64,000 bases of DNA, from NCBI RefSeq assembly GCF_019711415.1, contig NZ_JAIGNJ010000002.1:124001-188000 (forward strand), given 5' to 3'. Below are positions 50,807-60,762 of this stretch, piece after piece. Position numbers and translations under genes: made by a program. Every line of letters begins with the position of its first letter. Within the stretch, counting starts at the first letter, position 1. The notes beneath the pieces were generated by a model. The model saw only the letters and a program-made list of their open reading frames with translations. It was not told the origin of the DNA and made no database searches. The DNA comes from Qipengyuania vesicularis (lineage in GTDB: Bacteria > Pseudomonadota > Alphaproteobacteria > Sphingomonadales > Sphingomonadaceae).

Positions 50807-53800
50807 ATGCTCATCAAACAGCTCAGGCTGAGCGGTTTCAAGAGCTTCGTAGAGCCTTCCACCCTGCGCATCGAACCCGGGCTGACCGGCGTCGTCGGCC
50901 CGAACGGCTGCGGCAAGTCCAACCTGCTCGAAGCAATTCGCTGGGTCATGGGCGAGAATTCGCCCAAATCCATGCGCTCGGGCGGGATGGAAGACGTGAT
51001 CTTCGCCGGCACTGCCAGCCGCCCCCCGCGCGACTTCGCCGAAGTGGTTCTTTCCGCCGAGGACGATGACGGGGAAGACCTCGAGGTTGTCCGACGTATT
51101 GAGCGCGGCGCGGGCAGCGCCTATCGTGTGAACGGCAAGGATGTGCGCGCCAAGGACGTTGCGCTGACTTTTGCCGACGCGGCTACCGGCGCCCACAGCC
51201 CTGCCCTCGTCAGCCAGGGTAAGATTGCGCAGGTCATCGCCGCCAAGCCGGTCGAACGGCGCATGATGCTCGAAGAGGCCGCGGGTATCGCCGGCCTCCA
51301 CGTCCGCCGCCGCGATGCAGAGAGCAAGCTGCGCTCGACCGAGAAAAACCTCGAACGTCTCGAAGACCTGATGGCGGGGCTCGATAGCCAGATCGCCTCG
51401 CTGAGGCGACAGGCAAAGCAGGCAGAACGCTATCGCAAGCTTTCCGACGAGATAAAGACTGCCGAGGCGCGACTCGTCTTTGCACGTTGGCGCGATGCGG
51501 CTGCGGCCGCCGAAGAAGCCAAGAAGGCCGCCGCCAATGCCGATGCGCGAGTGGCGGAAGCACAGAAAGCAGCCGACGAAGCGCAAAAGGCCCAGCGCGA
51601 TGCGGCAGAGAAGCTTTCCGAAGCGCGAGAAGAACAGGCGGACCGGCGAGACGATGCAAGCGCACATGGTCACCGCATGGCAGCGCTCACCAGCCAGCTG
51701 GAAGCGGCCGAGCAGCGCCTAGCCGATCTCGAGCGCCAGAAGGTTCGACTGGAAGAAGACCGCGGTGATGCAGATCGCATGACCAAGGACGCGGCAGAGG
51801 CCCTTGCCCGGCTCGAGAAGGAGCATGCCGCCAGCGAGAAAGCGCTGGCCGCGGACGAGGAACGGCGCCCCGCCCTCGTCGCCCAAAGCGAGGATGCCGA
51901 ACGCGCCAGCCGCACCGCGGAGCTGGCGCTGGCCAAGGCAACCGCCGACAATGCCGGGGTTGAGGCAGAGTGGCGTGTGGTCGAGGCCGAGGTCAACCAG
52001 GCCAAGGCGCGGCTCGAACGCGTCGAGGCCGAGGGACGCCGGATTGCCGATCAGCGCGTTGCTCTTTCGGCGGAAGATCTCGAAGGCGCGGTGGAAAGCG
52101 CACGCGAGAAGGCCCACGAGGCGACCGCCTCAATCGCTGCAAAGCGCGCATCGATCGAGGAAATGCAAGCGCGCAAGGCCGATCTGCAGGTGCAGCGCGA
52201 CGAGGCCGCCAGCGCCTATTCTGCCGCCAAGGCCGAATTGTCGGGCGTACAACGCGAGTACGACGCCCTGAAGCGCGACCGTGAAGCGCGTGAACGGGCG
52301 GCTGCCAAGCGGTCCGGCCGCAAGCAGGCGATCGACGGAGTGCGCGCCGAAAAGGGGTACGAACGCGCCGTCGCTGCGGCACTCGGTCGCGATGGAAAGG
52401 CGTTGCTGGGCCTTCCCGATGAAGGCAGCGAGGGGCGCTACTGGACCGGCGCCGAAGCCCCAAGAGCGGTCAAGGACAGCCTCGCCGATCACCTCGCTTC
52501 CTGTCCCGAGGAACTGCGCGCGCGCCTCAGCCTCGTCCACGTCGCCGAAACCGACGATGGCCGCGCGCTAGCGCCGGGCGAGAACCTTGTCACGATCGAC
52601 GGCAAGCTGCGGCGCTGGGATGGCCTTGTGGTACGTGGCGAAGGAGCCGCAGAGGCCGCGCGCCTCGAGGCGGAAAACCGCTTTGCAGAGCTCGAAATTG
52701 AAGTGCCGAGGCTCCAATCAACCGTCGAGCAAGCCGAGGCTGTACAGGGCGAAGCTGCCGAGGCGCTGGCAGCCCTCCAGCGCGAGTTGATCGGTGCCGA
52801 TCGCGCCCTTGCCGAAGCCTCGGAAGCCGAACGCCAGGCGCTGCGCTCGCTCGATCAGGCGGAGGCGCAGCGCGAGCGTGTCGCCGCTCGGCTCCTCGAA
52901 CTGCAGGAAGCCGAAAACGATCATGCCGAGATCGTCGGCCAGGCTAAGGCCGAACTCGCCAGTGCCGAAGCCAAGCGCGACGCCCTGCCCGATCCTGAAG
53001 CGGGTCGGGCTTCGCTGGATGCTGCGCGTGCGAAAAACGAAGCAGCTAGGTCCACCTTGCAGGCGCGTGCTGCCGAACTTGCGGCGCATGACCAGTCGCT
53101 TGCCGTAGCCCGCGAGCGTACAGCCGCCCAGCGCAGTGACATGGCAAACTGGCAGGCTCGTTCGGGGGAGGCCGCGCGTCGCCTCTCGGACATGGCGCGG
53201 CGGTTCGAGGAAATCGAGGAACAGCGCGCAATCTTTGCCGCCAAGCCCGAAGGCCTGGTGAAGGAGATCGAACAAGGCGACACGGTGCGCGAACGGCTCG
53301 GTGCGGAACTGGCCGAAGCCGAGAAGGCAGTCGCAGCGGCGAGCGAAGTCGCGCAGGAAGCCGACCGTGGTTTCAATACTGCCAATGAAGAACTCGCAAA
53401 GGCACGCGAGAACCGCGCCGGCCTTTCCGAACGCGCGGAAAACCAGGAGGGTCGCCGGATCGAGATGGCCCGCATTTCGGGCGAACGCTTCCAGAGCCCT
53501 CCTCCCCTGCTTCCGGGCAAGTTCGATTTCGCCGAAGACAGCGTCAAGGCCGCCGAGACCGAGACCGAGGAAATGGACCGCCTCACCGCCAGCCGCGAGA
53601 GGATCGGTCCGGTCAACCTCGTCGCCGCCGAAGAGCTCGAAAAAATCGAAGCGGAACACGGCACCAACGCCGCCGAGCAGGAGGAACTGCGTGAAGCGGT
53701 CAACCGCCTGCGTGGATCGATCGGCAACCTCAACCGCGAGGGACGAGAGCGGCTGCGCGAGGCGTTCGAGCAGGTGAATGGCCATTTCAAGCGCCTGTTC

Positions 53801-54229
53801 ACCCGCCTTTTCGAAGGCGGCGAGGCGCATCTGGCCCTGATCGACAGCGACGATCCGCTTGAGGCAGGCCTCGAAATCTTTGCCCAGCCGCCAGGCAAAC
53901 GGCTCCAGTCGTTGACGCTGTTGTCGGGCGGTGAGCAGGCGCTGACCGCAACCGCGCTCATCTTCGCGCTATTCCTCACCAATCCCGCACCGATCTGCGT
54001 GCTCGACGAAGTCGATGCACCGCTCGACGATGCCAATATCGACCGCTTCTGCGACCTTCTCGAAGCAATGGTGAAGGAAACCGACACCCGTTATCTCATC
54101 GTCACTCACAATGCCGTGACCATGAGCCGCATGCACAGGCTGTTCGGGGTGACCATGATCGAGAAGGGCATATCGCGCCTGGTAAGCGTCGATCTTGGCG
54201 CGGCTGAAGAACTTCTCGCTGCAGAATAG
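50807..54229 (+). CDS. smc: Chromosome segregation protein SMC
   Basis: 1140-aa condensin ATPase. Walker A GPNGCGKSNLLEAIRW at residues 31-38, long coiled coil, hinge around residues 500-600 (EKGYERAVAAALGRDGKALLG), second coiled coil, then signature LSGGEQALTATALIFAL and Walker B CVLDEVDAPLDDANI. scpA/scpB are not in the window. Strong GGAAAGGGGGG upstream of the ATG. Last gene of the DUF721-dsb-dsb-smc run. Confidence 0.97.
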   Translation: MLIKQLRLSGFKSFVEPSTLRIEPGLTGVVGPNGCGKSNLLEAIRWVMGENSPKSMRSGGMEDVIFAGTASRPPRDFAEVVLSAEDDDGEDLEVVRRIERGAGSAYRVNGKDVRAKDVALTFADAATGAHSPALVSQGKIAQVIAAKPVERRMMLEEAAGIAGLHVRRRDAESKLRSTEKNLERLEDLMAGLDSQIASLRRQAKQAERYRKLSDEIKTAEARLVFARWRDAAAAAEEAKKAAANADARVAEAQKAADEAQKAQRDAAEKLSEAREEQADRRDDASAHGHRMAALTSQLEAAEQRLADLERQKVRLEEDRGDADRMTKDAAEALARLEKEHAASEKALAADEERRPALVAQSEDAERASRTAELALAKATADNAGVEAEWRVVEAEVNQAKARLERVEAEGRRIADQRVALSAEDLEGAVESAREKAHEATASIAAKRASIEEMQARKADLQVQRDEAASAYSAAKAELSGVQREYDALKRDREARERAAAKRSGRKQAIDGVRAEKGYERAVAAALGRDGKALLGLPDEGSEGRYWTGAEAPRAVKDSLADHLASCPEELRARLSLVHVAETDDGRALAPGENLVTIDGKLRRWDGLVVRGEGAAEAARLEAENRFAELEIEVPRLQSTVEQAEAVQGEAAEALAALQRELIGADRALAEASEAERQALRSLDQAEAQRERVAARLLELQEAENDHAEIVGQAKAELASAEAKRDALPDPEAGRASLDAARAKNEAARSTLQARAAELAAHDQSLAVARERTAAQRSDMANWQARSGEAARRLSDMARRFEEIEEQRAIFAAKPEGLVKEIEQGDTVRERLGAELAEAEKAVAAASEVAQEADRGFNTANEELAKARENRAGLSERAENQEGRRIEMARISGERFQSPPPLLPGKFDFAEDSVKAAETETEEMDRLTASRERIGPVNLVAAEELEKIEAEHGTNAAEQEELREAVNRLRGSIGNLNREGRERLREAFEQVNGHFKRLFTRLFEGGEAHLALIDSDDPLEAGLEIFAQPPGKRLQSLTLLSGGEQALTATALIFALFLTNPAPICVLDEVDAPLDDANIDRFCDLLEAMVKETDTRYLIVTHNAVTMSRMHRLFGVTMIEKGISRLVSVDLGAAEELLAAE

Positions 54230-54279
54230 CGAGGGATCGCCAGATCGCCCTGACCCTGCGCAAATGGCGGTAAATGCAA

Positions 54280-54298
54280 GGCGCCGTGCGCCGCTTTT
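54280..54298 (+). terminator. Weak terminator after smc
   Basis: GGCGC-CGT-GCGCC hairpin (5 bp, 3-base loop) followed by GCTTTT, 50 bases after the smc stop. The stem is short, so the call is tentative. Confidence 0.38.
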
Positions 54299-54314
54299 CC
54301 GGGGAAATCTTAAG

Positions 54315-54380
54315 CAGAGATTAAATCTGTCCCAAAATGGGAAAGTACGAAAGGGCCGCACGACGAATAGTTAATCTCTG
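54315..54380 (+). promoter_or_regulatory. Nested inverted repeats upstream of PEP-CTERM gene 2
   Basis: CAGAGATTAA (54315-54324) and its exact complement TTAATCTCTG (54371-54380) are 46 bases apart, and TCCCA-AAA-TGGGA (54330-54342) is nested between them. They precede the start at 54427 by 47 to 110 bases. Candidate operators for one or two dimeric regulators. Confidence 0.45.
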
Positions 54381-54426
54381 TTATCTCGGGATCACTGAAG
54401 CTCGAATCACTATGAGGGATACGGCG

Positions 54427-55164
54427 ATGACTATGTTTTCCAATGTTCTGAAGGGCGCGCCAATCGTGGCAGCAGCCGCTCTTGCAGCAACCAGCGTGGC
54501 GACGCCCGCATCGGCTGCTGAAACCGTTTACGACGTGAGCGACGCCAACGGCGAAGTTCATGGTCTTTGGACCAATGGCCTGTTCGGCGCGAATTCCGTC
54601 GATCCCGCAAACTATTTCTCGATCGCAAGCGCGCTTTTCACGCTCGACGATCTCGGTGACATGGACCCGAATACATTCTCGGCTACCTTTGCCGGTACGG
54701 CGGTCAATCCCGACGGATATGTCGCTGTCTTCAACCTGGCGCTGAGCGACTGGCACGATACGCCGGATGGCAGCTTCCAGTACAAGACCGAGCAGGGTGC
54801 GAACTACGATCCCACGCTCGACATTCCGGATATCGACTTCTTCACCGGTGGTTCGGGTACGATCGATATCTACGACGATATGAACAACCTGCTCTATTCG
54901 CTGACGATCGACACTTCCGATCCGTTCCGCGATCCGACCGCCTGGCAGTACGGCCCCGGTGCCAACGCGAAGGATGACGAGGAGCTTGGTGCTTCGGCAT
55001 GGGTCAACACCAACGAACTCCCGCAGCACTTCGACTTCAACGTCGGCCTCTCGGCAGTTCCCGAGCCGTCGACCTGGGCGATGCTGCTTCTCGGCTTCTT
55101 CGGCATCGGCGGTACGCTCCGTCGTACCCGCCGCGAGAAGAGCGGAGTTCTCGCTTCGGCGTAA
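54427..55164 (+). CDS. PEP-CTERM (PEPxxWA) sorting-signal protein 2
   Basis: 245-aa exported protein. Signal peptide to TPASAAE; body acidic with beta-strand-rich segments (LFTLDDLGDMDPNTFSATF, YKTEQGANYDPTLDIPDIDFF); tail VPEPSTWAMLLLGFFGIGG followed by TLRRTRREK. The start at 54427 is set by GAGGGA upstream. Likely a surface or matrix protein. A clear terminator follows. Confidence 0.9.
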   Translation: MTMFSNVLKGAPIVAAAALAATSVATPASAAETVYDVSDANGEVHGLWTNGLFGANSVDPANYFSIASALFTLDDLGDMDPNTFSATFAGTAVNPDGYVAVFNLALSDWHDTPDGSFQYKTEQGANYDPTLDIPDIDFFTGGSGTIDIYDDMNNLLYSLTIDTSDPFRDPTAWQYGPGANAKDDEELGASAWVNTNELPQHFDFNVGLSAVPEPSTWAMLLLGFFGIGGTLRRTRREKSGVLASA

Positions 55165-55186
55165 ATCTCCTGAAGCTTCAGTACCT

Positions 55187-55220
55187 AACGCCCGCATAGC
55201 GCAAGCTGTGCGGGCGTTTT
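55187..55220 (+). terminator. Rho-independent terminator
   Basis: AACGCCCGCA pairs with TGCGGGCGTT over 10 bp, an inner AGC/GCT closes on GCAA, and the 3' arm runs into TTTT. It starts 22 bases after the stop of PEP-CTERM gene 2. The clearest intrinsic terminator in the window apart from 63.6 kb. Confidence 0.85.
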
Positions 55221-55354
55221 CATATGCACTGACACGATCAGTCAGTTTGCGGGCGAATGGCGTGACACAGCGGACGATTTGGCGGCACGCACAATCTCTG
55301 CAAATCGGCCCCAGCATGTCCGCCAGCGCCGCAATGTCCGAAGTGGAGACCGAC

Positions 55355-56365
55355 ATGCGACTGAAGATTTTTGCTCTTGCCGGAATCGTGGCTGCAGCTG
55401 CAGCCGCTCCGACCAGCGCTGAGGAACCGGCGACATACGATGGCCCGGTGATCGACATGCATCTTCATGCGTACACAGCAGATGGCAATGGGCCGCCCGG
55501 CACGCCACTCTGCCCCGAGCTCAGCGAATTCGCCTGGGATGGTCAGGGAAGCTGGATCGAGCATTTCGGAGCGAAGGTTCTCTCCCGACCCTGCCTCAAG
55601 CCAATCGCCGGCTCGCTAACCGACGAAGCCCTCCGTGACGAAACCATAACCGAGATGCGACGCCTGAAAGTCCGCGGTCTGCTTGGCGGGTCGGAAGAGC
55701 GCGTAGCCGACTGGATGCAAGCCGCGCCCGATCTGTTCTGGCCTGCACGACACCTCAATCCCCAACGCGATCCCGAAACCACTCCGGAAAGCCTTGCTGC
55801 AGATTTCGCTGCTGGCGAGATCGTAGCGATCGCCGAAATTACGGGCCAGTATTCGGGCATCATGGTCGACGACCCACGCATGGAGCCATTCTGGTCGATG
55901 GCCGAGCGCGAAGGCATCCCCGTCGGCGTGCACATCGGCCTTGGTCCTCCGGGCGCCGTCCACATGTATCCATCGTTCCGAGCCCAAAGTCCGAGCCATC
56001 TTGCCGAGGTCCTTGGCAAGCATCCCAAGCTGCGCGTCTTCGTCATGCATGGCGGATACCCCTATATCGACGATCTGAAGGCGCTTCTCTGGGTGCATCC
56101 GGACCTGATGATCGACATCGCTGTCCTGCAGTTTGCCCTGCCGCGCGCCGAGTTCCACGCATTTCTGGCAGAGCTGGTTCGCGCCGGCTTTGGCGATCGG
56201 ATCATGTTCGGATCTGACCAGATGAACTGGCCCGGCGCGATCGGATTGGGGATCGAAGCGGTCAACGAAGCCGATTACCTGACCTACGATCAGAAGAAGG
56301 CCATTCTACATGACAACGCCGCCCGCTTCCTGCGGCTCGATGCGGACGGGAAGCTGCCTGATTAG
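55355..56365 (+). CDS. Exported amidohydrolase (amidohydrolase_2 family)
   Basis: 336-aa exported enzyme with a TIM-barrel metal-dependent hydrolase fold. Signal peptide to APTSAEE; metal motif DMHLHAY, then [26 protein letters not shown] and the final [10 protein letters not shown] aspartate. Members decarboxylate or hydrolyse diverse substrates; specificity unknown. Start ATG 55355 has GGAG upstream. Its stop interlocks with that of the MerR gene (TTAG). Confidence 0.85.
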   Translation: MRLKIFALAGIVAAAAAAPTSAEEPATYDGPVIDMHLHAYTADGNGPPGTPLCPELSEFAWDGQGSWIEHFGAKVLSRPCLKPIAGSLTDEALRDETITEMRRLKVRGLLGGSEERVADWMQAAPDLFWPARHLNPQRDPETTPESLAADFAAGEIVAIAEITGQYSGIMVDDPRMEPFWSMAEREGIPVGVHIGLGPPGAVHMYPSFRAQSPSHLAEVLGKHPKLRVFVMHGGYPYIDDLKALLWVHPDLMIDIAVLQFALPRAEFHAFLAELVRAGFGDRIMFGSDQMNWPGAIGLGIEAVNEADYLTYDQKKAILHDNAARFLRLDADGKLPD

Positions 56366-56727
56366 GCGGACAGCGCGGACTTGAGGTCTGCGCGGATGGC
56401 CTTCAGCTTGGCCAAGACGTCGCCGCCGATGGCACCTCGCGAAGACGCGTCCTGTGCCGCTGCCTGTTGGTCCGGTACGCCGCGCAGGGCAGCCTTGGCG
56501 CCTTTCAGCGTATAGCCATCGCGGTTCACCAACTGGTCGATTCGCGCTACGAGCGCCACGTCTTCAGGCCGATAGTAACGACGGCCGCCACTGCGTTTCA
56601 GCGGTTTGAGCTGCGGAAATTGCTGCTCCCAATAGCGCAGCACATGCGTCTTGATGCCGGTCGCGCCGGCAACTTCGCCAATGGTGCGCAGGGCACCTGC
56701 TTCCTTGTGATCGCTAAACTCAGCCAT
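56362..56727 (-). CDS. MerR-family transcriptional regulator
   Basis: 121 aa. HTH and wing: [45 protein letters not shown]. It lacks the metal-binding cysteines of MerR proper and ends in an Ala-rich helix. This MlrA-like gene follows ihfA in many alphaproteobacteria. Gap to ihfA 21 bases. Confidence 0.9.
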   Translation of the reverse strand: MAEFSDHKEAGALRTIGEVAGATGIKTHVLRYWEQQFPQLKPLKRSGGRRYYRPEDVALVARIDQLVNRDGYTLKGAKAALRGVPDQQAAAQDASSRGAIGGDVLAKLKAIRADLKSALSA

Positions 56728-56748
56728 GCGCCACTCTAGGCGCTAACT

Positions 56749-57054
56749 TCAGCCGTTTGCAATCCGCTCTTTCAACAGCTGGCTTGCACGGAAAGTCATC
56801 ACCCGGCGTGGCGTAATCGGCACTTCGACCCCCGTCTTCGGGTTGCGGCCAATGCGTTCTTTCTTGTCACGCAGGACGAAACTGCCGAAGCCCGAAACCT
56901 TCACATTCTCGCCGCGCGCAAGCGCATCGCTCATCTTGCCGAGGATTTCTTCGACCAGGTCGAGCGACTCGGCCCGGCTCAATCCCATTTTCCGGTTGAT
57001 TGTTTCAGCAAGATCGGCGCGGGTCAGCGTCCCCACGGAGCGCATCATGTCCAT
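56749..57054 (-). CDS. ihfA: Integration host factor subunit alpha
   Basis: 101-aa DNA-bending protein. [51 protein letters not shown] with the intercalating-proline arm [13 protein letters not shown]. Partner ihfB is not in the window. Between fabH and merR in the leftward rpmF-plsX-fabH-ihfA-merR run. Confidence 0.95.
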   Translation of the reverse strand: MDMMRSVGTLTRADLAETINRKMGLSRAESLDLVEEILGKMSDALARGENVKVSGFGSFVLRDKKERIGRNPKTGVEVPITPRRVMTFRASQLLKERIANG

Positions 57055-57156
57055 TGTAATCCTTCCCCAGACGCGACCCTGGGTTCGAGCGACTCAAGCA
57101 ACCTACTGTATTTGGCTGATTACCGCAATGGAGCGACGGTAAAATTCTAACAAAAG

Positions 57157-58122
57157 TTATACCCGCGCGAGCGACGCACCCCAGGTAAACCCACCGCCCA
57201 TAGCTTCGAACATGACGAGATCGCCCGATTTGATGCGACCGTCCTTGCGCGCGACGTCGAATGCAAGCGGCACCGATGCCGCAGAGGTGTTGGCATGACG
57301 GTCGACGGTTACGACGACTTTCTCGCTGTCGAGACCCAATTTGCGCGCCGTGGCATCGAGTATGCGTTGGTTCGCCTGGTGCGGTACCACCCAATCGATG
57401 GCTTCTGCCGGCACCCCGGCGTCATCCAGTACCTCGCCCAGAACCTCGGCGAGATTGACCACGGCGTGACGGAACACCTCGCGTCCCTTCATCCGAAGCT
57501 TCCCAACCTCGCCCGTCGTTGAGGGTCCGCCATCCACGTAGAGCAGTTCCTTGTGCTCACCATCGGCATGGAGGCGCGTGGCAAGAATGCCCGGGCCGTC
57601 CTCTGCCACGTCCTGAGCTTCGAGCACGACCGCTCCCGCCCCGTCGCCGAACAGGACGCAGGTGGTGCGGTCTTCCCAGTCGAGGATGCGGCTGAAGGTC
57701 TCCGCGCCGATCACGAGCGCTTTCTTCGCCATGCCGGTGCGTAGGAGCGAGTCCGCAGTACCGAGTGCATAAAGAAAACCCGAGCAAACCGCCGCAACGT
57801 CGAAGGCAACGCCTCCGCGGCAACCCAATGCCTGCTGGACCTGTGTCGCCGTGGCCGGAAAGGTGTGATCGGGAGTGGCCGTGGCAAGGATGATGAGCCC
57901 GATCTCGCTCGCGTCGACACCCGCATCCTCGAGCGCCTTGCGCGAAGCCTCGATGGCGAGGGTGGATGTCGTCTCGCTCTCGTTAGCAATATAGCGCTGG
58001 CGGATGCCGGTGCGTTCGACGATCCATTCGTCGCTGGTATCGACACGCTTGGCGAGCTCGGCGTTGGTGACGCAATTGGAAGGAAGCGCGCTGCCGCTGC
58101 CGGTGATGACCGCGCGGATCAT
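57157..58122 (-). CDS. fabH: Beta-ketoacyl-ACP synthase III
   Basis: 321-aa initiator of fatty acid synthesis from acetyl-CoA and malonyl-ACP. Catalytic triad C113 in [11 protein letters not shown], His in [11 protein letters not shown], Asn in [16 protein letters not shown] at 58122 overlaps the plsX stop (ATGA), which fixes the start within a longer open frame. Confidence 0.97.
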   Translation of the reverse strand: MIRAVITGSGSALPSNCVTNAELAKRVDTSDEWIVERTGIRQRYIANESETTSTLAIEASRKALEDAGVDASEIGLIILATATPDHTFPATATQVQQALGCRGGVAFDVAAVCSGFLYALGTADSLLRTGMAKKALVIGAETFSRILDWEDRTTCVLFGDGAGAVVLEAQDVAEDGPGILATRLHADGEHKELLYVDGGPSTTGEVGKLRMKGREVFRHAVVNLAEVLGEVLDDAGVPAEAIDWVVPHQANQRILDATARKLGLDSEKVVVTVDRHANTSAASVPLAFDVARKDGRIKSGDLVMFEAMGGGFTWGASLARV

Positions 58123-59156
58123 TTTGCGCTCAGGCTTCCCGCGTCGACAGCGCCAAGGTCCTTGGCGATTCGATTGGTAATATCGTCTTCGAGGAGGCGC
58201 GCCGCAACTTCTACTGCGTTGGCGACACCCTTGGCATTGGCGCTGCCATGGCTCTTCACCACCACGCCGTTGAGGCCGAGGAAAACCGCGCCATTGTGGT
58301 TGTTCGGATCGAGGTGGTGCCTGAGCAACTCGGTCGCCGGACGCGAGACGAGGAAACCGACCTTCGACCGGATCGAGGAAGAAAAGGCCCGCTTCAGCAG
58401 GTCGGTCACAAAGCGCGCTGCGCCCTCGATCGCCTTCAACGCGATATTGCCCGAGAAGCCGTCGCACACGACCACATCGCATTCGCCGCGATTGATCTTG
58501 TCAGCTTCGACATAACCTTCGAAATCCATCGCCAGGCCTTCGGCCGCGCGAAGCTGGTCTGCGGCGGCCTGGATATCCTCGGTACCCTTGGTTTCCTCCG
58601 TGCCGATGTTGAGGAGGCGCACGCGCGGACTCTCACGGCCGGTCACGATGCGCGAGTAGGCTGCGCCCATGATGGCGAACTGGACGAGGTTGCGCGCATC
58701 GCATTCACGGTTCGCGCCGAGGTCGAGCATGATAACGTCATTGTCGCCCAGCGTGGGCAGCAACGCGGCCAAGGCCGGTCGGTCGAGGCCGGGCATGGTG
58801 CGGAGTGCGAGCTTGCTCATCGCCATCAGTGCGCCGGTATTGCCAGCGGAGACGGCAGCGCCCGCTTCGCCCCGCTTCACTGCATCGACCGCTAGGCCCA
58901 TGCTGGTAGTCTTGGCGCGGCGCAAGGCACGCGACGGCTTCTCGTCGCCGCCGACCACATCCTCGCAATGAAGGATCTCGCTGGCCTCGGCGAGACCGGG
59001 ATGATCTTCGAGCGCCGCCTTGATGCGGGTCTCGTCGCCGACCAGCAGGAAGTTGAATCGATCGTGGCGCCTACGCGCGAGCGCGGCGCCCTCGATCATG
59101 GTGCGCACGCCTTCGTCTCCGCCCATCGCGTCAACTGCGATACGCGGCAAACTCAT
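58119..59156 (-). CDS. plsX: Phosphate acyltransferase PlsX
   Basis: 345 aa; converts acyl-ACP to acyl-phosphate for phospholipid synthesis. [69 protein letters not shown]. Second gene of the conserved rpmF-plsX-fabH operon, 26 bases after rpmF. Confidence 0.96.
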   Translation of the reverse strand: MSLPRIAVDAMGGDEGVRTMIEGAALARRRHDRFNFLLVGDETRIKAALEDHPGLAEASEILHCEDVVGGDEKPSRALRRAKTTSMGLAVDAVKRGEAGAAVSAGNTGALMAMSKLALRTMPGLDRPALAALLPTLGDNDVIMLDLGANRECDARNLVQFAIMGAAYSRIVTGRESPRVRLLNIGTEETKGTEDIQAAADQLRAAEGLAMDFEGYVEADKINRGECDVVVCDGFSGNIALKAIEGAARFVTDLLKRAFSSSIRSKVGFLVSRPATELLRHHLDPNNHNGAVFLGLNGVVVKSHGSANAKGVANAVEVAARLLEDDITNRIAKDLGAVDAGSLSAK

Positions 59157-59182
59157 GACGTTCTCCGAACCAATTTAAGGTC

Positions 59183-59365
59183 TTAGAGGCCCTCGGGAGC
59201 GAGGACTTCGCGCCCGTTGTAATAACCGCAATGCGGGCACAGGTTGTGCGGACGCTTCAGCTCGCCACAGTTCGAGCACTCGTGATGTGCTTCTACCTTG
59301 AGCGAATCGTGAGCACGACGGTTGCCGCGACGGTGGGGCGATACTTTTCTCTTGGGGACGGCCAT
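59183..59365 (-). CDS. rpmF: 50S ribosomal protein L32
   Basis: 60 aa, [20 protein letters not shown] and a zinc ribbon C30-x2-C33 ... C43-x2-C46 (ECSNC, LCPHC), so the zinc-binding form. Leads the leftward plsX-fabH-ihfA-merR genes. Upstream 238 bases to the divergent MAPEG-like gene hold no other gene. Confidence 0.96.
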   Translation of the reverse strand: MAVPKRKVSPHRRGNRRAHDSLKVEAHHECSNCGELKRPHNLCPHCGYYNGREVLAPEGL

Positions 59366-59603
59366 CTCGGCACCTGTTCCTCAAACAATTTCAATCAATT
59401 TCGGTGGCCGCCCTAGGGGAAGGTCCGGCAACGCACAAGAGGGCGATGACGAAGGATTTCCCGACCGTGACGGTGAAGCCGCGCGCTATAGCGAATTTTC
59501 CGGCTGTTGCAAGCGTGGCGGAGGATAATCCTTTGCCCCTGATTGCCGAGGAGGCGGCCTTGCCATACCAGTCCGGCCACGGGTTATCGAAAGGGAGAGA
59601 AAC

Positions 59604-60002
59604 ATGGGCATTATCCTGCCGGTTACGCTGACTGCGGCTGCCGCTGCGGCGATCATCAATCTGTGGCTATCGGTGCGCGTCGGTCAGATGCGCGGAGCCA
59701 CCAAGACGATCCACGGCGACGATGGCGGGGGCCCCCTCACCCGCCGCATGCGCGCACAGCTCAATTTCGTCGAGAACACGCCGTTCCTGCTCGCGCTTGT
59801 GGCAGCAATCGAGCTGTCCGGTCGCGGACAACCGTGGCTGGCATGGGTTGTGGGCGTCTACATGCTCGGCAGGATCGCGCATGGCATCGGGATGGACGGC
59901 GAAGGTCCCACCAAGCCGCGCATGATCGGCGTGCTGATCACCATGCTGACACTGCTCGGCCTCGCTATCGTGGCCGTGCTGATCACGCTTGGCGTGATGT
60001 AA
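59604..60002 (+). CDS. MAPEG-family membrane protein
   Basis: 132 aa, four membrane helices. The GATKTIHGDDGGGPLTRRMRAQLNFVENTPFLLALVAAIEL loop contains the MAPEG signature (RxxxNFxENxP), clearer than in the 14.5-15.4 kb pair. Probably glutathione-linked membrane enzyme or structural. Good GGGAG upstream of the ATG. Confidence 0.85.
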   Translation: MGIILPVTLTAAAAAAIINLWLSVRVGQMRGATKTIHGDDGGGPLTRRMRAQLNFVENTPFLLALVAAIELSGRGQPWLAWVVGVYMLGRIAHGIGMDGEGPTKPRMIGVLITMLTLLGLAIVAVLITLGVM

Positions 60003-60008
60003 GCGTAA

Positions 60009-60677
60009 TCAGGCCAACGCCGCGTCGCTGACGAAGGCGTTGGTCTTGCGCTCCTGGCCGAAAGTGCTGGTGGGGCCGTGACCCGGAATGAAGGTCACGT
60101 CGTCCCCCAGCGGCCATAGCTTCTTCGTGATCGCATCGATCAGGTCCTGGTGGTTGCCCATCGGGAAATCGGTGCGCCCGATACTTCCCTGGAACAACAC
60201 GTCGCCCACGACGGCGAACTTGCTCGGGCGGTGGAAGAATACGACGTGGCCTGGCGTGTGGCCGGGGCAATGGATAACTTCCAGTTCCAGCTCGCCGACG
60301 GTGACCGTATCGCCATCCTCCAGCCAGCGATCGGGTTCGAAAACCTGGCCATTCACGCCGTAGCGTGCGCCGTCCTCGTCCAGCCGGCTGATCCAGAACC
60401 GATCGGCCTCATGCGGGCCTTCTATCGGCAACCCCAGTTCCTTGGCGAGGATGCCTGCTTCGCCGCAGTGGTCGATATGGCCATGGGTAATGAGGATCTT
60501 CTCCAGCTCTACCCCGGTCTGCTTCACCGCCGCTTTCAGCCTATCGAGGTCCCCGCCCGGATCGATCAGCGCGCCCTTGTTGGTCGCAGTGCACCAGATC
60601 AGCGAGCAATTCTGCTGGAGCGGGGTGACCGGCACGATACCGGCTTTCATCGGAGGCTGTTTCGGCGTGTCGTTCAT
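60009..60677 (-). CDS. Metallo-beta-lactamase-fold hydrolase (GloB-like)
   Basis: 222-aa cytosolic binuclear zinc hydrolase. HxHxDH in LITHGHIDHCGEA, further ligands in HCPGHTPGHVVFF, VVGDVLFQGSIGRTDFP, and FIPGHGPTSTFGQE at the C terminus. Short hydroxyacylglutathione-hydrolase-like form; specificity unknown. ATG 60677 is preferred over the longer frame. Confidence 0.9.
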   Translation of the reverse strand: MNDTPKQPPMKAGIVPVTPLQQNCSLIWCTATNKGALIDPGGDLDRLKAAVKQTGVELEKILITHGHIDHCGEAGILAKELGLPIEGPHEADRFWISRLDEDGARYGVNGQVFEPDRWLEDGDTVTVGELELEVIHCPGHTPGHVVFFHRPSKFAVVGDVLFQGSIGRTDFPMGNHQDLIDAITKKLWPLGDDVTFIPGHGPTSTFGQERKTNAFVSDAALA

Positions 60678-60762
60678 GATGTAGTGAGATGGTTCGGTTC
60701 TTGATCGAAAACAAGGCGCGACTTCGCGCTTGTGATAGTGTCGGCGGAAAAGGAGCAGAGAA

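Noticed and set aside
49814-51673. A 619-codon open frame on the minus strand opposite the dsb-like genes and smc
   Set aside because: It is the GC-rich shadow of genes with clear families on the plus strand; its composition is repetitive and matches no family.
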